Shown here in pieces: positions 1 to 9,544 of a stretch of DNA of 64,000 nt. The stretch covers positions 8,199,840 through 8,263,839 of the forward strand of contig CM070628.1 in NCBI GenBank assembly GCA_036346255.1, given 5' to 3'. The notes beneath the pieces are model-generated. The model searched no databases, was not told the origin of the DNA, and worked only from the letters and a program-made list of their open reading frames with translations. Source of the DNA: Ampelocalamus luodianensis (taxonomy: Eukaryota; Streptophyta; Magnoliopsida; Poales; Poaceae). Each line of letters starts with the position of its first letter. Within the stretch, counting starts at the first letter, position 1. The translations under genes and the position numbers were made by a program.

Positions 1-530
1 TTGCAGACGAGTAGAGCTAAATCTGCATGTCAATCAGAACCGAAAGAGGGAAAAAGAGATAAATTTTACTGTACATTCTACAGGTAGTATAAATCAAATT
101 TGACTATTGATTTGTTAAGGGTATAATAGACTTTTCTTTGTATTTATATTTTTTTTGTGAGGGTATTATGGATTTTTCCAACTAGAGTTCAAAATATTAC
201 TCTTGTGGCATGTGATCTCCACATAGGCAATTACAATTCTACCCCTCTCGGGATTATACTACACATACTACTAGGTGTAGTATAACTAAATCATAACTGA
301 TCTGAATTACTGGATTAAAAAATAGATAACTTATATTAAATTAAATATACCATAAAAGAGCTCTAAAGAAGGCACAGGTAAACGACGTTAGAGAGCTAGC
401 TGTGCTTATCTTTACTTGGCTTGCCGTCCACTTTTTTAACGGCGTCAGTGCGTTCGTCGATACTAATTGAAAAGCAGAAGTGTATGTATATATGTATAGG
501 AGATGTACGTCGGGAACAAAGAATATTACT
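1..530. other. AT-rich sequence without a gene
   Basis: No convincing coding region, repeat terminus or RNA gene is visible. The stretch is AT-rich with short homopolymers. Small open frames here have no recognisable protein features. It lies directly upstream of the duplicated CT-rich leader and could include distal promoter sequence; that is inference only. Confidence 0.5.
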
Positions 531-1905
531 AACATTAAAAGATGCTAGGATAGGAGCTTTCTAGGCGCGCTACGACGATAGGAATATGCAGCCCGTCCGA
601 TGGCTCCAAACTCGCATCTGCGTCGTCCGATCCGAACTGCGCCTCGCGCTGGGACGGCTAGTCCTTAGGCGCTCCACGTCGGTCGCCCTGGGGACCTCGC
701 CCGTCGGATCGTCGCTTCACACTCGAGATCGCGCGTGGTGGGGAGGGCTTCCAGTGCAGCAACCTGTCTTCTCTCTCGAACCAGCGTGCGCCGCCTCGAC
801 TTTTCTCGCTTCTATCCTCTTTGGTCGTCCTCTTGCTCTACCTCCACAGCCATCGCCGCTTCCCTACTCTTCCTCCCTCGCCGCCCTTTCTCCTCGCCTG
901 CTCGAGCCTGCACCTCTACTCCTCACCTCGCTCCCTTTCCCCTCCACCTCCGTTCCCCTTCTCCGCCGCCTTCTTGACCATCGTCGCCCATCCTTCCCTA
1001 TTCTTCCAGCGTCGCCCTCACGGCCTCCCTCCCCCGCCGCCGCCGCCGCTCCCTCCCGCCCCTTGGCCTCCCTACCCAGCCGACGCATCGAGGCCGTCCC
1101 TCGCTCTTCCTACTCAGCCGTCCCCTCGGTATTCCTCCCCAACGTTGCTGCTCCCTCCCTCCCCCCTACCCTTTCGGTCTCCCTCCCTCCCTTCCATCCT
1201 TTGAACATTAAAATATGCTAGGATTGGAGCCTTCTAGGCGCGCTACGTCGACAGGAATACGCAACCCGTCTGATGGCTCCAAACTCGCCTCATGCCGTCT
1301 GATCCGAACTGCGCCTCACGCTGGGACGGCTGGCCCTTAAGCGCTCCACGTCGCCCTGGGGACCTCGCCCCTCGGATCGTCGCTTCACGCTCGAGATCGC
1401 ACGTGGTGGGGAGGGCTTCCAACGCAGCAACCTGTCTCCTCTCTCTCGAACCAGCGTGCGTCATCTCGACTTTTCTCACTTCTATCCTCTTTGGTCGTCC
1501 TCTTGCTCTCCCTCCACAACCATCGCCGCTTCCCCCCTCTTCCTCCTCGTCGCCCTTTCTCCTCGCCCGCTCGAGCCTGCGCCGCTACTCCTCACCTCGC
1601 TCCCTTTCCCCTCCGCCTTCGTTCCCCTTCTCCGCTGCCTTCTCCACAACCGCCGCCCATCCTTCCCTACTCTTCCCGCGTCGCCCCCACGGCCTCCCTC
1701 CCCCGCCGCCGCAGCCGCCACTCCCTCCTCCTCCCTCCCGCCCCCTTGGCCTCCCTACCCAACCGACACATTGAGGCGGTCCTTCGCTCTTCCTACTCAG
1801 CCGCCCCCTCGTTATTCCTCCCCCAACATTGCTGCTCCCTCCCCCCGCCCTTTCGGTCTCCCTCCCCAGCCGCCGCCTCAGAGCCTACCCTCCCTTCCAT
1901 CCTTT
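531..1905 (+). repeat. Tandem duplication of a CT-rich gene leader
   Basis: Two units of about 670 bp lie head to tail (about 531-1201 and 1202-1905). Both begin near AACATTAAAA and ATGCTAGGA, share the GGCGCGCTACG and GGGACCTCGCC landmarks, and end in a long pyrimidine-rich stretch finishing with CTTCCATCCTTTGA. They differ at scattered substitutions and short indels, so the duplication is old enough to have diverged. Plus-strand CT-rich sequence with GTCCGATC-like octamers resembles grass promoters and 5' leaders. The open frames through it are low-complexity proline/serine/leucine translations in several frames at once, so I do not call them genes. Confidence 0.75.
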
Positions 1906-2055
1906 GATTTACGGTTATGCGGTGGCGGGAGCTCTAGAGCACCCTCGGGAACTTGAAGGTGAGGAGTCCTTCAAGTTTTCCACAAAGAAACTGGGCTTTC
2001 AAATTATACTGCAACGGAGCCTCGCCGTCGCCAGAGTCGCCGAGGCCGCGAGGCG

Positions 2056-2338
2056 ATGGCAACTAGCGAAGTGGCGGCCATGGCCGAGGCGGTGGCTCGC
2101 CGACGCAGCGGTGGCCGAAAGGCCGGTCTGGAGCTTCTCGACGAAGGAGGCGGAGACGAGATGGGGCGCATCAAAAAGTCGCGAATTTGAGGCGTGGTTG
2201 TCAAATTGGAGGAAGAGCACCGAGTTGCATGCGAGAGGCGAATTGGAAAAGCATTTGTGGGAGATGCAGACCTAAGCTTTCCGCGTCCAGATTCAGAGGG
2301 CAGAGGTGGAGGAAAGCTTCAAGGAGTTCAACAAGAAC
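2056..2338 (+). pseudogene. 5' exon of an unrecognised, probably coiled-coil host gene, split by a Copia insertion
   Basis: ATG 2056 opens MATSEVAAMAEAVARRRSGG and continues with a charged sequence. After about 2190 the most protein-like reading moves between frames: VVKLEEEHRVACERR in one, then RAEVEESFKEFNK just before the insertion. The last codons continue across the Copia element as NTEMYQQEM from 8591, so one exon has been split. The composition (E/K/R/Q-rich, heptad-like) suggests a nuclear coiled-coil protein, possibly resembling chromosome-axis Cor1-type proteins; that comparison is weak. A stop after KKSRI, apparent frame changes and the insertion make this copy non-functional. The family is not recognised. 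Confidence 0.5.
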
Positions 2339-2589
2339 TGTTAGAAATAATGTACGAATCAATAGGGAGAAGAGACACGAATTTTACGTGAAAAACCCTT
2401 GCGGGAAAAAACCACGGGCGCCAACCGGCGATGATCACTATATGAGGAGCGATTACAAAACACAGAGGATTACAATGAGGCGTTAGGCGTCTGGCGTCAA
2501 CTCTCCCCGTGCGGCTTACAAGAGGTATATAAAGGGGTAAAAGGTCGTAGAGTCCAAATAAGAAACTAATCCGCTAATATGGCAACTAA
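2339..2589 (-). repeat. Inverted Copia LTR at the left end
   Basis: Read on the minus strand, this matches the LTRs at 2590-2865 and 8302-8589, including the CCGCTAATATGG block, the TATATAAAGGGG segment (seen as its complement in the direct copies) and the TTTCTAACA terminus. About 40 bp of its U3 start is missing at the join near 2589. It faces the direct 5' LTR head to head, making a palindrome of roughly 500 bp. Confidence 0.88.
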
Positions 2590-2865
2590 TTCGGATTTCT
2601 AATATGGAAGTATCTGGATTAGTTGCCATATTAGCGGATTAGTTTCTTACTTGGACTCTAAGTCCTTTTACCCCTTTATATACCTCTTGTAAGCCATACG
2701 GGGAGAATTGACGCCAAAAACCTCATTGTAATCCCCTGTGTTTTGTAATCGCTCCTCGTATAGTGATTATCGCCGATTGGCGTCCGTGGTTTTTTTTCCC
2801 GCAAGGGTTTTTCACATAAAATATATGTCTCTTGTCTCTATTGATCTGTGTATTATTTTCTAACA
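2590..2865 (+). repeat. Copia 5' LTR, direct orientation
   Basis: Nearly identical to 8302-8589 from TTTCTAATATGGAAGTAT to TTTCTAACA. The first ~14 bp of U3 present in the 3' LTR (TGTTGAATTGTGATC) are absent at the palindrome centre. A TATA-like TTTATATACC lies in the middle. Confidence 0.88.
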
Positions 2866-2867
2866 AG

Positions 2868-2879
2868 TGATATCAGAAC
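2868..2879 (+). other. Copia primer binding site
   Basis: TGATATCAGAAC, two bases after the LTR end, differs at two positions from the TGGTATCAGAGC pattern complementary to the 3' end of initiator-methionine tRNA. This is the usual minus-strand primer of plant Copia elements. Confidence 0.8.
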
Positions 2880-3540
2880 ACAGGAGATTAAGGTTTCGAG
2901 AAGAGACACACGCAAAAAATAAAAGATCTATTTCGACACCGCCGTCTCGCGCGTGCGCCTTCGCCTGGATCCGCGCCGCCGTCATACGCAGCGCCTTCAT
3001 CTCCCGTTGCGCTGCGCTCCCGAGGGAAGTGCGCGTGCACGCGTCGGCCTCCGTCTTCCGCTGCGTCGGCGCCAGCCTCTTCCGTGCGCCAGCCTCGGTC
3101 CGTGCGGGCGAGCGATTGAAGACAGCAAGCGGCGCCTTCGGTCCAACGCATCGTCTTTCGGTTCTCCTCGATCCAGGGCGCGTGCGTCGCCAATCAGCCG
3201 AGTACAAGCCGTGCGATCAACACAGCAGGCCAAAATCCAAAAGAAAACGCAACAGCCTCCAGCATAGCATAGGTCCCAAGGTCTACTTCCTTTATTTTAT
3301 TCATCAGCAAGCTGATGGTCATCATCACTTCACGTGAAGAATCACAGAGCAAGATCTCACGTGTTGCTATTGTTTCAGTTGGAGATTAAAAATTTCGACC
3401 ACCTTTGCTTAGTGCACACGAGAACCATACCAGGAGATTTGAAGATTTTGATTCGTGTACACAGAAAGTGTACCAAACAGGTCGTTGTTTTTGCTAGGTT
3501 TACACAGATCAATACTAGCAACTTTCAGGTTTTATTCTTC
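2880..3540 (+). other. Copia untranslated leader
   Basis: About 660 bp between the PBS and the gag start. The first part is GC-rich (2935-3200) and open in several frames without protein-like features. It is best read as the packaging and leader region of the retrotransposon, not as a gene. Confidence 0.6.
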
Positions 3541-4420
3541 ATGGCGACTTTGAAATATGATCTTCCACTCCTGGATCGAAATACAAGATTTTCGCTGTGG
3601 CAAGTCAAGATGAGAGCTGTATTACCACAGATGGATTTGGATGATGCATTGGAAGGATTTGCAAAACAACCTACCACATGGACCGCAGATGACAAGTGTA
3701 AAGATCGTAAGGCTTTATCTTAGATTCACTTTCATCTATCAAATAATATTTTGCAGGATATTTTGAAGGAGAAGACAGCTGCTGCATGATGGCTGAAGCT
3801 AGAACAAATTTGCATGACAAAGGATCTCACCAGCAAGATGCATCTCAAGTAGAAATTGTACTCTCATAAATTGCAAGAAGGAGAATACGTGCTTGATCAT
3901 CTTTCGGCGTTTAAGGAGATTGTTGTCGACCTAGAGTCGATGGAGGTAAAATATGAGGATGAGGATTTGAGTTTTATTCTTTTGTGTTCCCTGCCTAGTT
4001 CTTTTTCAAATTTCAGAGATACCATATTATATAGTATAGATACTCTCGCTCTTAATGAAGTTTATGAAGCTTTGCATGCTAAAAAGAAGATAAAACAGAT
4101 AGTACCTTCTAAAAATTCAAGCTCGAAAGGAGAAGACTTGTTTGTTCGTGGCAGGCAAAAGGAGAACTCAAATAATGAACCTCAAGGCAAAAGTTCGAAC
4201 GGCTACAAGAACCGGTCGAAATCTAGAAGCAAGTACAAGTCGTGCAAATACTGCAAGAAAAATGGGCACGGCATCTCTGAATGCTGGAAGCTCCATAATA
4301 AAGAAAAGAGAACTGGCTATTATAAACCAAAAGGTAAACCAGATGATGAAGGTAAAGCCTCTATTGCTGCTGATGATAGTCCTGATGGAGAAATCCTTGT
4401 TGCCTTTGCTGGATGTGCTA
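3541..4420 (+). pseudogene. gag: Copia gag (capsid/nucleocapsid), decayed
   Basis: The reading begins at ATG 3541 with MATLKYDLPLLDRNTRFSLW, the usual plant Copia gag start, where the WQVKMRAVL segment follows. Stops occur at 3721, 3787 and 3850. The frame then continues from 3856 with KLQEGEYVLDHLSAFKEIV, typical of the gag UBN2-type domain. A CCHC zinc knuckle, CKYCKKNGHGISEC, lies at about 4236-4277. In a live element gag forms the virus-like particle and binds RNA. Internal stops show it cannot make a full protein. Confidence 0.9.
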
Positions 4421-5700
4421 AGACCAATGATGAATGGATTCTTGATTCTACCTGTACCTTTCATATGTGCCCGAATAGGGGGATTGGTTTGCCACCTATG
4501 AACCTGTTGAAGGTGGTACTGTGTTGATGGGTGATAACTCATCTTGTAAGGTTGCAGGAATTGATTCAATTCAGATCAAGATGTTTGATGGTATTATCAG
4601 AACTTTAACAGATGTGAGGCACATTCCAGACTTGAAAAGAAACATCATCTCTTTGAGTACTCTTGATGGTAAAGGGTACAAGTATTCTGGTGAAGGTGGA
4701 GTTTTAAAGGTATCAAAAGGCTCTCTTATTGTGATGAAAGCTGATATTAAATATGTCAATCTGTACCATCTACGAGGTACTACAATATCAGGTAATGTTG
4801 CTGTAATTTTAAGTTCATTATCTGATTCTGATGCTACTAATCTTTGGTATATGCGTCTTGGGCATATGAGTGAACTTGGTTTGGCAGAACTGAGTAAGAG
4901 AAGACTTCTTGATGGACATAGCATCGGCAAGCTGGAATTTTGTGAGCATTGCGTGTTTGGCAAACACAAGAGGGTGAGATTTAATACTTCAGTTCATACT
5001 ACAGAAGGTATTTTGGATTATATACATTCTGATTTATGGGGGCCATCTCGCAAGACATCTCTAGGAGGTGCTCGTTATATGTTAACAATTATTGATAATT
5101 ACTCTAGAAGAATGTGGCCTTATTTCTTGAAGCATAAGTCGGAAGCATTTTCAGCATTTAAAGAGTGAAAGACTATGATTGAAAGGCAAATTGAAAAGAA
5201 GGTAAAGAAACTTCGCACTGATAATGGAATGAAATTCTGTTCTGATGAATTTGAATTATATTGCAAGACTGAAGGCATTGTTAGGCATTACACCGTTCCT
5301 GGTACTCCTCAACAAAACGGTGTAGCTGAGCATATGAACAGAACCATCATTTCCAAGGCCTGTTGCATGTTGTCTAATGCAAGTTTGCATAGGCGTTTTT
5401 GGGCTGAAGCCGCTTCCACTGCTTGATATCTTATTAATCGGTCACCCAATATTGCAATTGAAAAGAAGACTCCAATTGAGGTATGGTCTGGTTCCCCAGC
5501 AAATTATTCAGAATTAAAAGTTTTTTGTTGTACTGCTTATGCTCATGTTGATAATGGAAAATTAGAGCCTAGAGCTGTTAAGTGCATCTTTCTTGGTTAT
5601 AAATCTAGTGTTAAAGGATATAAGTTGTGGAATCCTGAAACAAGAAAAGTTGTGATTAGCAGAAATGTTATCTTTAATGAATCTGTTATGCTTCCTGATA
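4421..5700 (+). pseudogene. pol: Copia protease and integrase, decayed
   Basis: The protease begins with EWILDSTCTFHMC; the usual catalytic DSG(A/C) triad is altered to DST. The frame shifts near 4500. The integrase N-terminal zinc module reads LGHMSELGLAEL ... FCEHCVFGKHKR (about 4855-4975). Catalytic-core landmarks are SDLWGPS (about 5030), LRTDNGMKF (about 5210) and TPQQNGVAE (about 5300), supplying the D,D,E pattern. There are stops at 5166 and 5424. GYKLWNPETRKVVISRNVIF marks the integrase C-terminus. The order protease-integrase before RT identifies Copia. Confidence 0.9.
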
Positions 5701-6760
5701 AACTGCTTACTAACGTTCCTGTTGAGAGTGAGCAAAATTCAAGTATTCAGGTGGAGCACTCTGTTGGTTCAGGAAACACATCAGATAAGGAAAATACCGT
5801 TGTTCATAATGCACCTATTGTTGAGGATACTCCCATTGTTGAGCAGCCACCACAACGGTCTATTGCAATTAATAGGCCTCAGAGGGAGATTAATCCACCC
5901 AAGAGGTTGATTGAAGAAGCTAATATTGTTGCTTATGCTTTGAGTGTAGTAGAAGAAATTGAAAGTAATAAGTGGATAACTGCTATGCATGATGAGATAG
6001 AGTCACTTGAAAAGAATAACACTTGGGAATTAGTAAAATTGCCAAAGGAGAAGAAGCCTGTTCGTTGCAAGTGAATTTTCAAAAGAAAGGAAGGTATATC
6101 TCCTACTGAACCAGCAAGGTATAAAGCAAGATTAGCTGCTAAAGGTTATAGTCAGATTCCAGGTATTGATTTCAATGACGTCTTTTCCCCAGTTGTGAAG
6201 CATAGTTATATTCGTACTTTACTCAGTATTGTTGCTATGCATGATTATGAACTTGAGCAATTAGATGTTAAAACTGCATTCTTACATGGGGAGTTGGAAG
6301 AAGACATTTATATGGACCAACCTGAGGGTTTTGTTATTCCTGGAAAAGAACACCTTGTTTGTAGATTAAAGAAAATCTCTTTATGGTTTGAAGCAATCTC
6401 CTAGGCAATGGTACAAGAGATTTGACTCCTTTATGCTCTCTCATAATTTTAAACGATCTGATTATGACAGATGTGTTTATTTAAAGACTGTTAATGGTTC
6501 AACCATTTATTTGCTTCTCGATGTTGATGATATGTTGATTGCTGCAAAAGATAAGTCAGAAATAGCAAAATTGAAAGCACAATGAAGTAATGAATTTGAG
6601 ATGAAGGACCTAGGTGCAGCAAAGAAAATTCTTGGCATGGAGAATATCAGAGAGAGGAAATCTGGCAAGTTATACCTTAGTCAAAAAGTTATATTGATAA
6701 GGTTCTTCGTCGCTTTAGTATGCATGATGCAAAACTAGTGAGTACTCCATTAGCTTCGTA
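5701..6760 (+). pseudogene. pol: Copia reverse transcriptase, decayed
   Basis: The segment RLAAKGYSQIPGIDFNDVFSP (about 6127-6195) opens the RT core. It continues with LDVKTAFLHGELEEDIYMDQ (about 6260-6320) and QSPRQWYKRFDSFM. The catalytic box reads LLLDVDDMLIAA (about 6510-6545); the usual YVDDML has its tyrosine replaced. Frame breaks occur near 6072 and 6380, with a stop at 6583. Sequence similarity is of the Tork/TAR type seen in grasses; the lineage call is tentative. Confidence 0.88.
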
Positions 6761-7479
6761 TTTCAGATTATCTTCAGCTTTATGTCTTATGTCCTAAGTC
6801 AGATTATGATATTGAGTACATGTCTAGAGTTTCATATTCCAGTGCAGTTGGTTCTCTTATGTATGCCATGATTTGTTCTCGTCCTGATTTATCTCATGCA
6901 CTGAGTGTTGTTAGTAGATACATGGCTAATCCTGGAAAAGAGCATTGGAAAGCAGTTCAGTGGATTTTTAGATATTTGCGTGGCACTTCTAATGCTTGTT
7001 TGTAGTTTGGGAATTCTAGAGATGGACTTGTTGGTTATGTTGATTCGATTATCTTTGGTGATTTGGACAAGAGGAGGTCTCTCACAGGTTATGTTTTCAC
7101 CATTGGTGGTTGTGTTGTTAGTTGGAAGGCACGTTTGCAAGCTACTGTTGTCTTATCCACCGCTGAAGCAGAATATATGGCTATTTCTGAAGCTTGTAAA
7201 GAAGCTATTTGGTTGAAAGGTTTGTACACTGAGCTTTGTGGAGATAATTCTTGCACTACTATATTTTGTGATAGTCAGAGTGCTATATGCCTTACAAAGG
7301 ATCAGATGTTCCATGAGAGAACAAAGCACATTGATGTGAGATATTACTTTATTCGAGGTGTTATTACTCAAGGTGATGTCAAAGTGTGCAAGATAAGTAC
7401 TCATGATAATCCAGCTGATATGATGACAAAGCCAGTCCCTGCTGCTAAGTTTGAGTTTTGCTCAAGTTTAGTTGGTATT
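6761..7479 (+). pseudogene. pol: Copia RNase H, interrupted by a solo LTR
   Basis: VGSLMYAMICSRPDLSHALS (about 6846-6905) and RYLRGTSNACL precede the RNase H domain. The domain contains SLTGYVFTIGGCVVSW, STAEAEYMAISEACKEAIWL and FCDSQSAICLTKD, with the acidic residues of RNase H. It ends HIDVRYYFIR ... NPADMMTKPV just before 7475. The solo Tat LTR then interrupts it within the extreme C-terminus (after LVGI). One stop lies at 7003. Confidence 0.9.
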
Positions 7480-8179
7480 TGTCGACGATCAAGACGTCGA
7501 TCTTACGAAAAGAAAAAGGAGAGAGTGACGTAGGAAATCTTGGGTAATAATGGGACTGCTCTTTTATTGGTATGAACTGAGTTTTACAGGGGATGCCTCC
7601 TGACTAGATGATGAACTACTCCTGTATACACTGAGAATACTGCTTGTTACTTTACCATGTCAGACTTAAAACACGGATCTAAGGCTTGTACTTCGGTCCG
7701 ACGGCCTTCTTTTTTTCCGCTCCATCCATGCTTCATCTTTAAATAGCCCTTGAAGAGGTGGCAGTTACTTCTAGAGAAAACGTCTGATGTGAAGCGTTGC
7801 GACTGGTCGAAGTCGGATGACGGTTGATGGAAAGTCAACCATTCGACGGTTGTATGTCTATGAGACATATAACCGCATGGCGGTTATTTATTAGTGCTTC
7901 TGGATAAGAAACGTCGTATGGTATGGAACATGCACGTGTTCCATTCATCACACGGTAGAGAATATACCTGGAATCAGTTCCAAGTATCAGTTCATACCTT
8001 TTACGAGCAGTTCTCCTGGTCGGGAGCTTGGCATAGGCCTTCGTCCGACCAAGGTACCCATTATGTAATCTCTGGAATCTCTACGACCAGTGAGGTCGTA
8101 CACCTCAGGGGTTACGACCATGAAGACGTATGGTATGTTATGTATTAAAAATAATACATAGAGGTTTTAATCCTCGTCA
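7480..8179 (-). mobile_element. Solo LTR of the Tat-type Gypsy element
   Basis: Starts TGTCGACGATCAAG and ends ATCCTCGTCA. It is flanked by GTATT (7475-7479 and 8180-8184), a clean 5-bp target duplication inside the Copia element. It matches the right LTR at 19730-20426 throughout and the truncated left LTR at 9004-9160. Transcription orientation of the family is minus, inferred from the full element. No internal sequence remains, so it most likely formed by LTR-LTR recombination. Confidence 0.92.
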
Positions 8180-8290
8180 GTATTACAGTCTAGTCCTAGA
8201 GACTAGTTGGCACACGGTGATTTTTATCTTATTGTGGAGATATTTGATGATTGATGATTCCTCATTATGCTACAAGAGAAAATTCGTCTC

Positions 8291-8301
8291 AAGGTGGAGA
8301 T
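8291..8301 (+). other. Copia polypurine tract
   Basis: AAGGTGGAGAT lies directly before the 3' LTR start TGTTGAATT. This is the expected plus-strand primer site of plant Copia elements. An identical tract sits before the second LTR copy (20540-20550). Confidence 0.8.
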
Positions 8302-8589
8302 TGTTGAATTGTGATCCGAATTTCTAATATGGAAGTATCCAGATTAGTTGCCATATTAGCGGATTAGTTTCTTACTTGGACTCTAAGTCCTTTTACCCCC
8401 TTTATATAACTCTTGTAAGCCGCACAGGGAGAGTTGACGCCAAAAGCCTCATTGTAATCCCCTGTGTTTTGTAATCGCTCCTCGTATAGTGATCATCGCC
8501 GATTGACGCCTGTGGTTTTTTTCCGCAAGGGTTTTTCACTTAAAATCCGTCTCTCTTGTCCCTATTGATCTGTGCATTTTTTTCTAACA
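8302..8589 (+). repeat. Copia 3' LTR
   Basis: Complete LTR from TGTTGAATTGTGATCCG to TTTCTAACA, followed by target-duplication AGAAC. It has a TATA-like TTTATATAAC near the middle. It is almost identical to 20551-20841. Confidence 0.9.
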
Positions 8590-9003
8590 AGAACACTGAG
8601 ATGTATCAGCAGGAAATGTAGGAAAAGATTGAGGAGAAATTGAGGAACTAGGGGTTTTGAGATCCAAGACGACAGAAAATGGAGGCGAAGTTTGAGTCTT
8701 TTTCCTTCACCTGCAGTTCGTATATTTATCATTCATAGGTGAAGTATGATGATGGTGAGGCAGAGGAACTTACTCTTCTTGATGAAAGATTATGTGACTG
8801 ATAAACAGGTATTGAATTAGTATGCATCCCATCATAATTATCACCGTTTTCCTTTCCCACATTGTCAAAAATGTAAGTAATATTGAATATTTTTTTGTGT
8901 GTTCTAGAGTGACTGTGTTAACACAATGAGAGCTGCTCGGGACTTCGGTTCTAAAATGTCCAGAGATTTTCAGGTACTTTGCCTTCAATCATTTCTTTTA
9001 CTA
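8590..9003 (+). pseudogene. Downstream exons of the split host gene, left copy
   Basis: Directly after the Copia target site the host exon resumes as NTEMYQQEM, then a stop, then EKIEEKLR. A second piece reads EVKYDDGEAEELTLLDERLCD (about 8739-8800). A third, after a TTCTAG acceptor at about 8910, reads SDCVNTMRAARDFGSKMSRD and ends at an AG/GTACTT donor (about 8972). Matching sequence occurs at 20842-21259. At 9004 the sequence jumps into the middle of a Tat LTR, ending this copy. Function unknown. Confidence 0.55.
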
Positions 9004-9160
9004 GGAGCTTGGCATAGGCATTCGTCCGACCAGGGTACCCATTATGTAACCTCTGGAATCTCTACGACCAGTGAGGTCGTGCACCTCAGGGGTTACGACC
9101 ATGAAGACATATGGTCTGTTATGTATTAAAAATAATACATAGAGGTTTTAATCCTCGTCA
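9004..9160 (-). repeat. Truncated 3' LTR of the Tat-type Gypsy
   Basis: Corresponds to the last ~157 bp (plus-strand sense) of 7480-8179 and 19730-20426, ending ATCCTCGTCA. The outer ~540 bp of the LTR are missing because the sequence begins at the duplication breakpoint. Confidence 0.88.
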
Positions 9161-9176
9161 GCTAGCCCCCGAACTT
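9161..9176 (-). other. Polypurine tract of the Tat element
   Basis: Plus-strand GCTAGCCCCCGAACTT reads as a G-rich purine tract on the minus strand immediately before the LTR start TGACGAGGATT. This fixes the element's orientation as minus. Confidence 0.8.
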
Positions 9177-9390
9177 TAAATGAATAGGTCGTGTGAACAC
9201 CTTTCTTCCGATGAAGTCGTATCGGGCTGACGCTCATTAAATGAAATGACATTTGAAGCGATTTGTATTCACTTTAAAGTTGAGAACTTGCCTTAGGAAT
9301 CGAAGAGTTTTTTTGTGTCCGTTGGATGAAAAGATTTCTGTCCGTTGGATTTTTTTGGGCAACTCCTTATTGCAGTTAGAATCTATGAAG

Positions 9391-9400
9391 TTTATAAAAA
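9391..9400 (+). promoter_or_regulatory. TATA box of the antisense gene in the Tat element
   Basis: TTTATAAAAA lies about 140 bp before the start region of the plus-strand coding sequence. It is followed by a C/T-rich leader (9420-9500), as expected of a plant 5' UTR. It suggests transcription opposite to gag-pol. Confidence 0.6.
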
Positions 9401-9544
9401 CCCCTTTGTAAACTTAGGATTCTTTCACTTCTTGCTTTCCTTCTTCATCTCCCAAGTAAAAACTGCTTCCGACCTCCTTTTCTTTCCTCATCCGAAAGAA
9501 ATCTGACCATATCGGACCAAATCACCAAATGGTCAGTTTCCGAC

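Larger units (their letters stand above)
2339..8589 (+). mobile_element. Ty1/Copia LTR retrotransposon with an inverted extra LTR
   Basis: The element starts TGTTAGAAA at 2339 and ends TTTCTAACA at 8589. It is flanked by the 5-bp target duplication AGAAC (2334-2338 and 8590-8594). Order: inverted LTR, direct LTR, PBS, gag, protease, integrase, reverse transcriptase, RNase H, polypurine tract, 3' LTR. This Copia order (integrase before RT) is diagnostic. The coding region has many stops and frameshifts. A solo Tat LTR (7480-8179) interrupts it just after the RNase H domain. Unusually, both outer termini are U5 ends because the left end is an inverted LTR. Confidence 0.92.

Noticed and set aside
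586..1956. Long plus-strand open frames of 127-211 codons
   Set aside because: Low-complexity CT-rich sequence is open in two or three frames at once; the frames overlap the duplicated leader and show no protein-like features.
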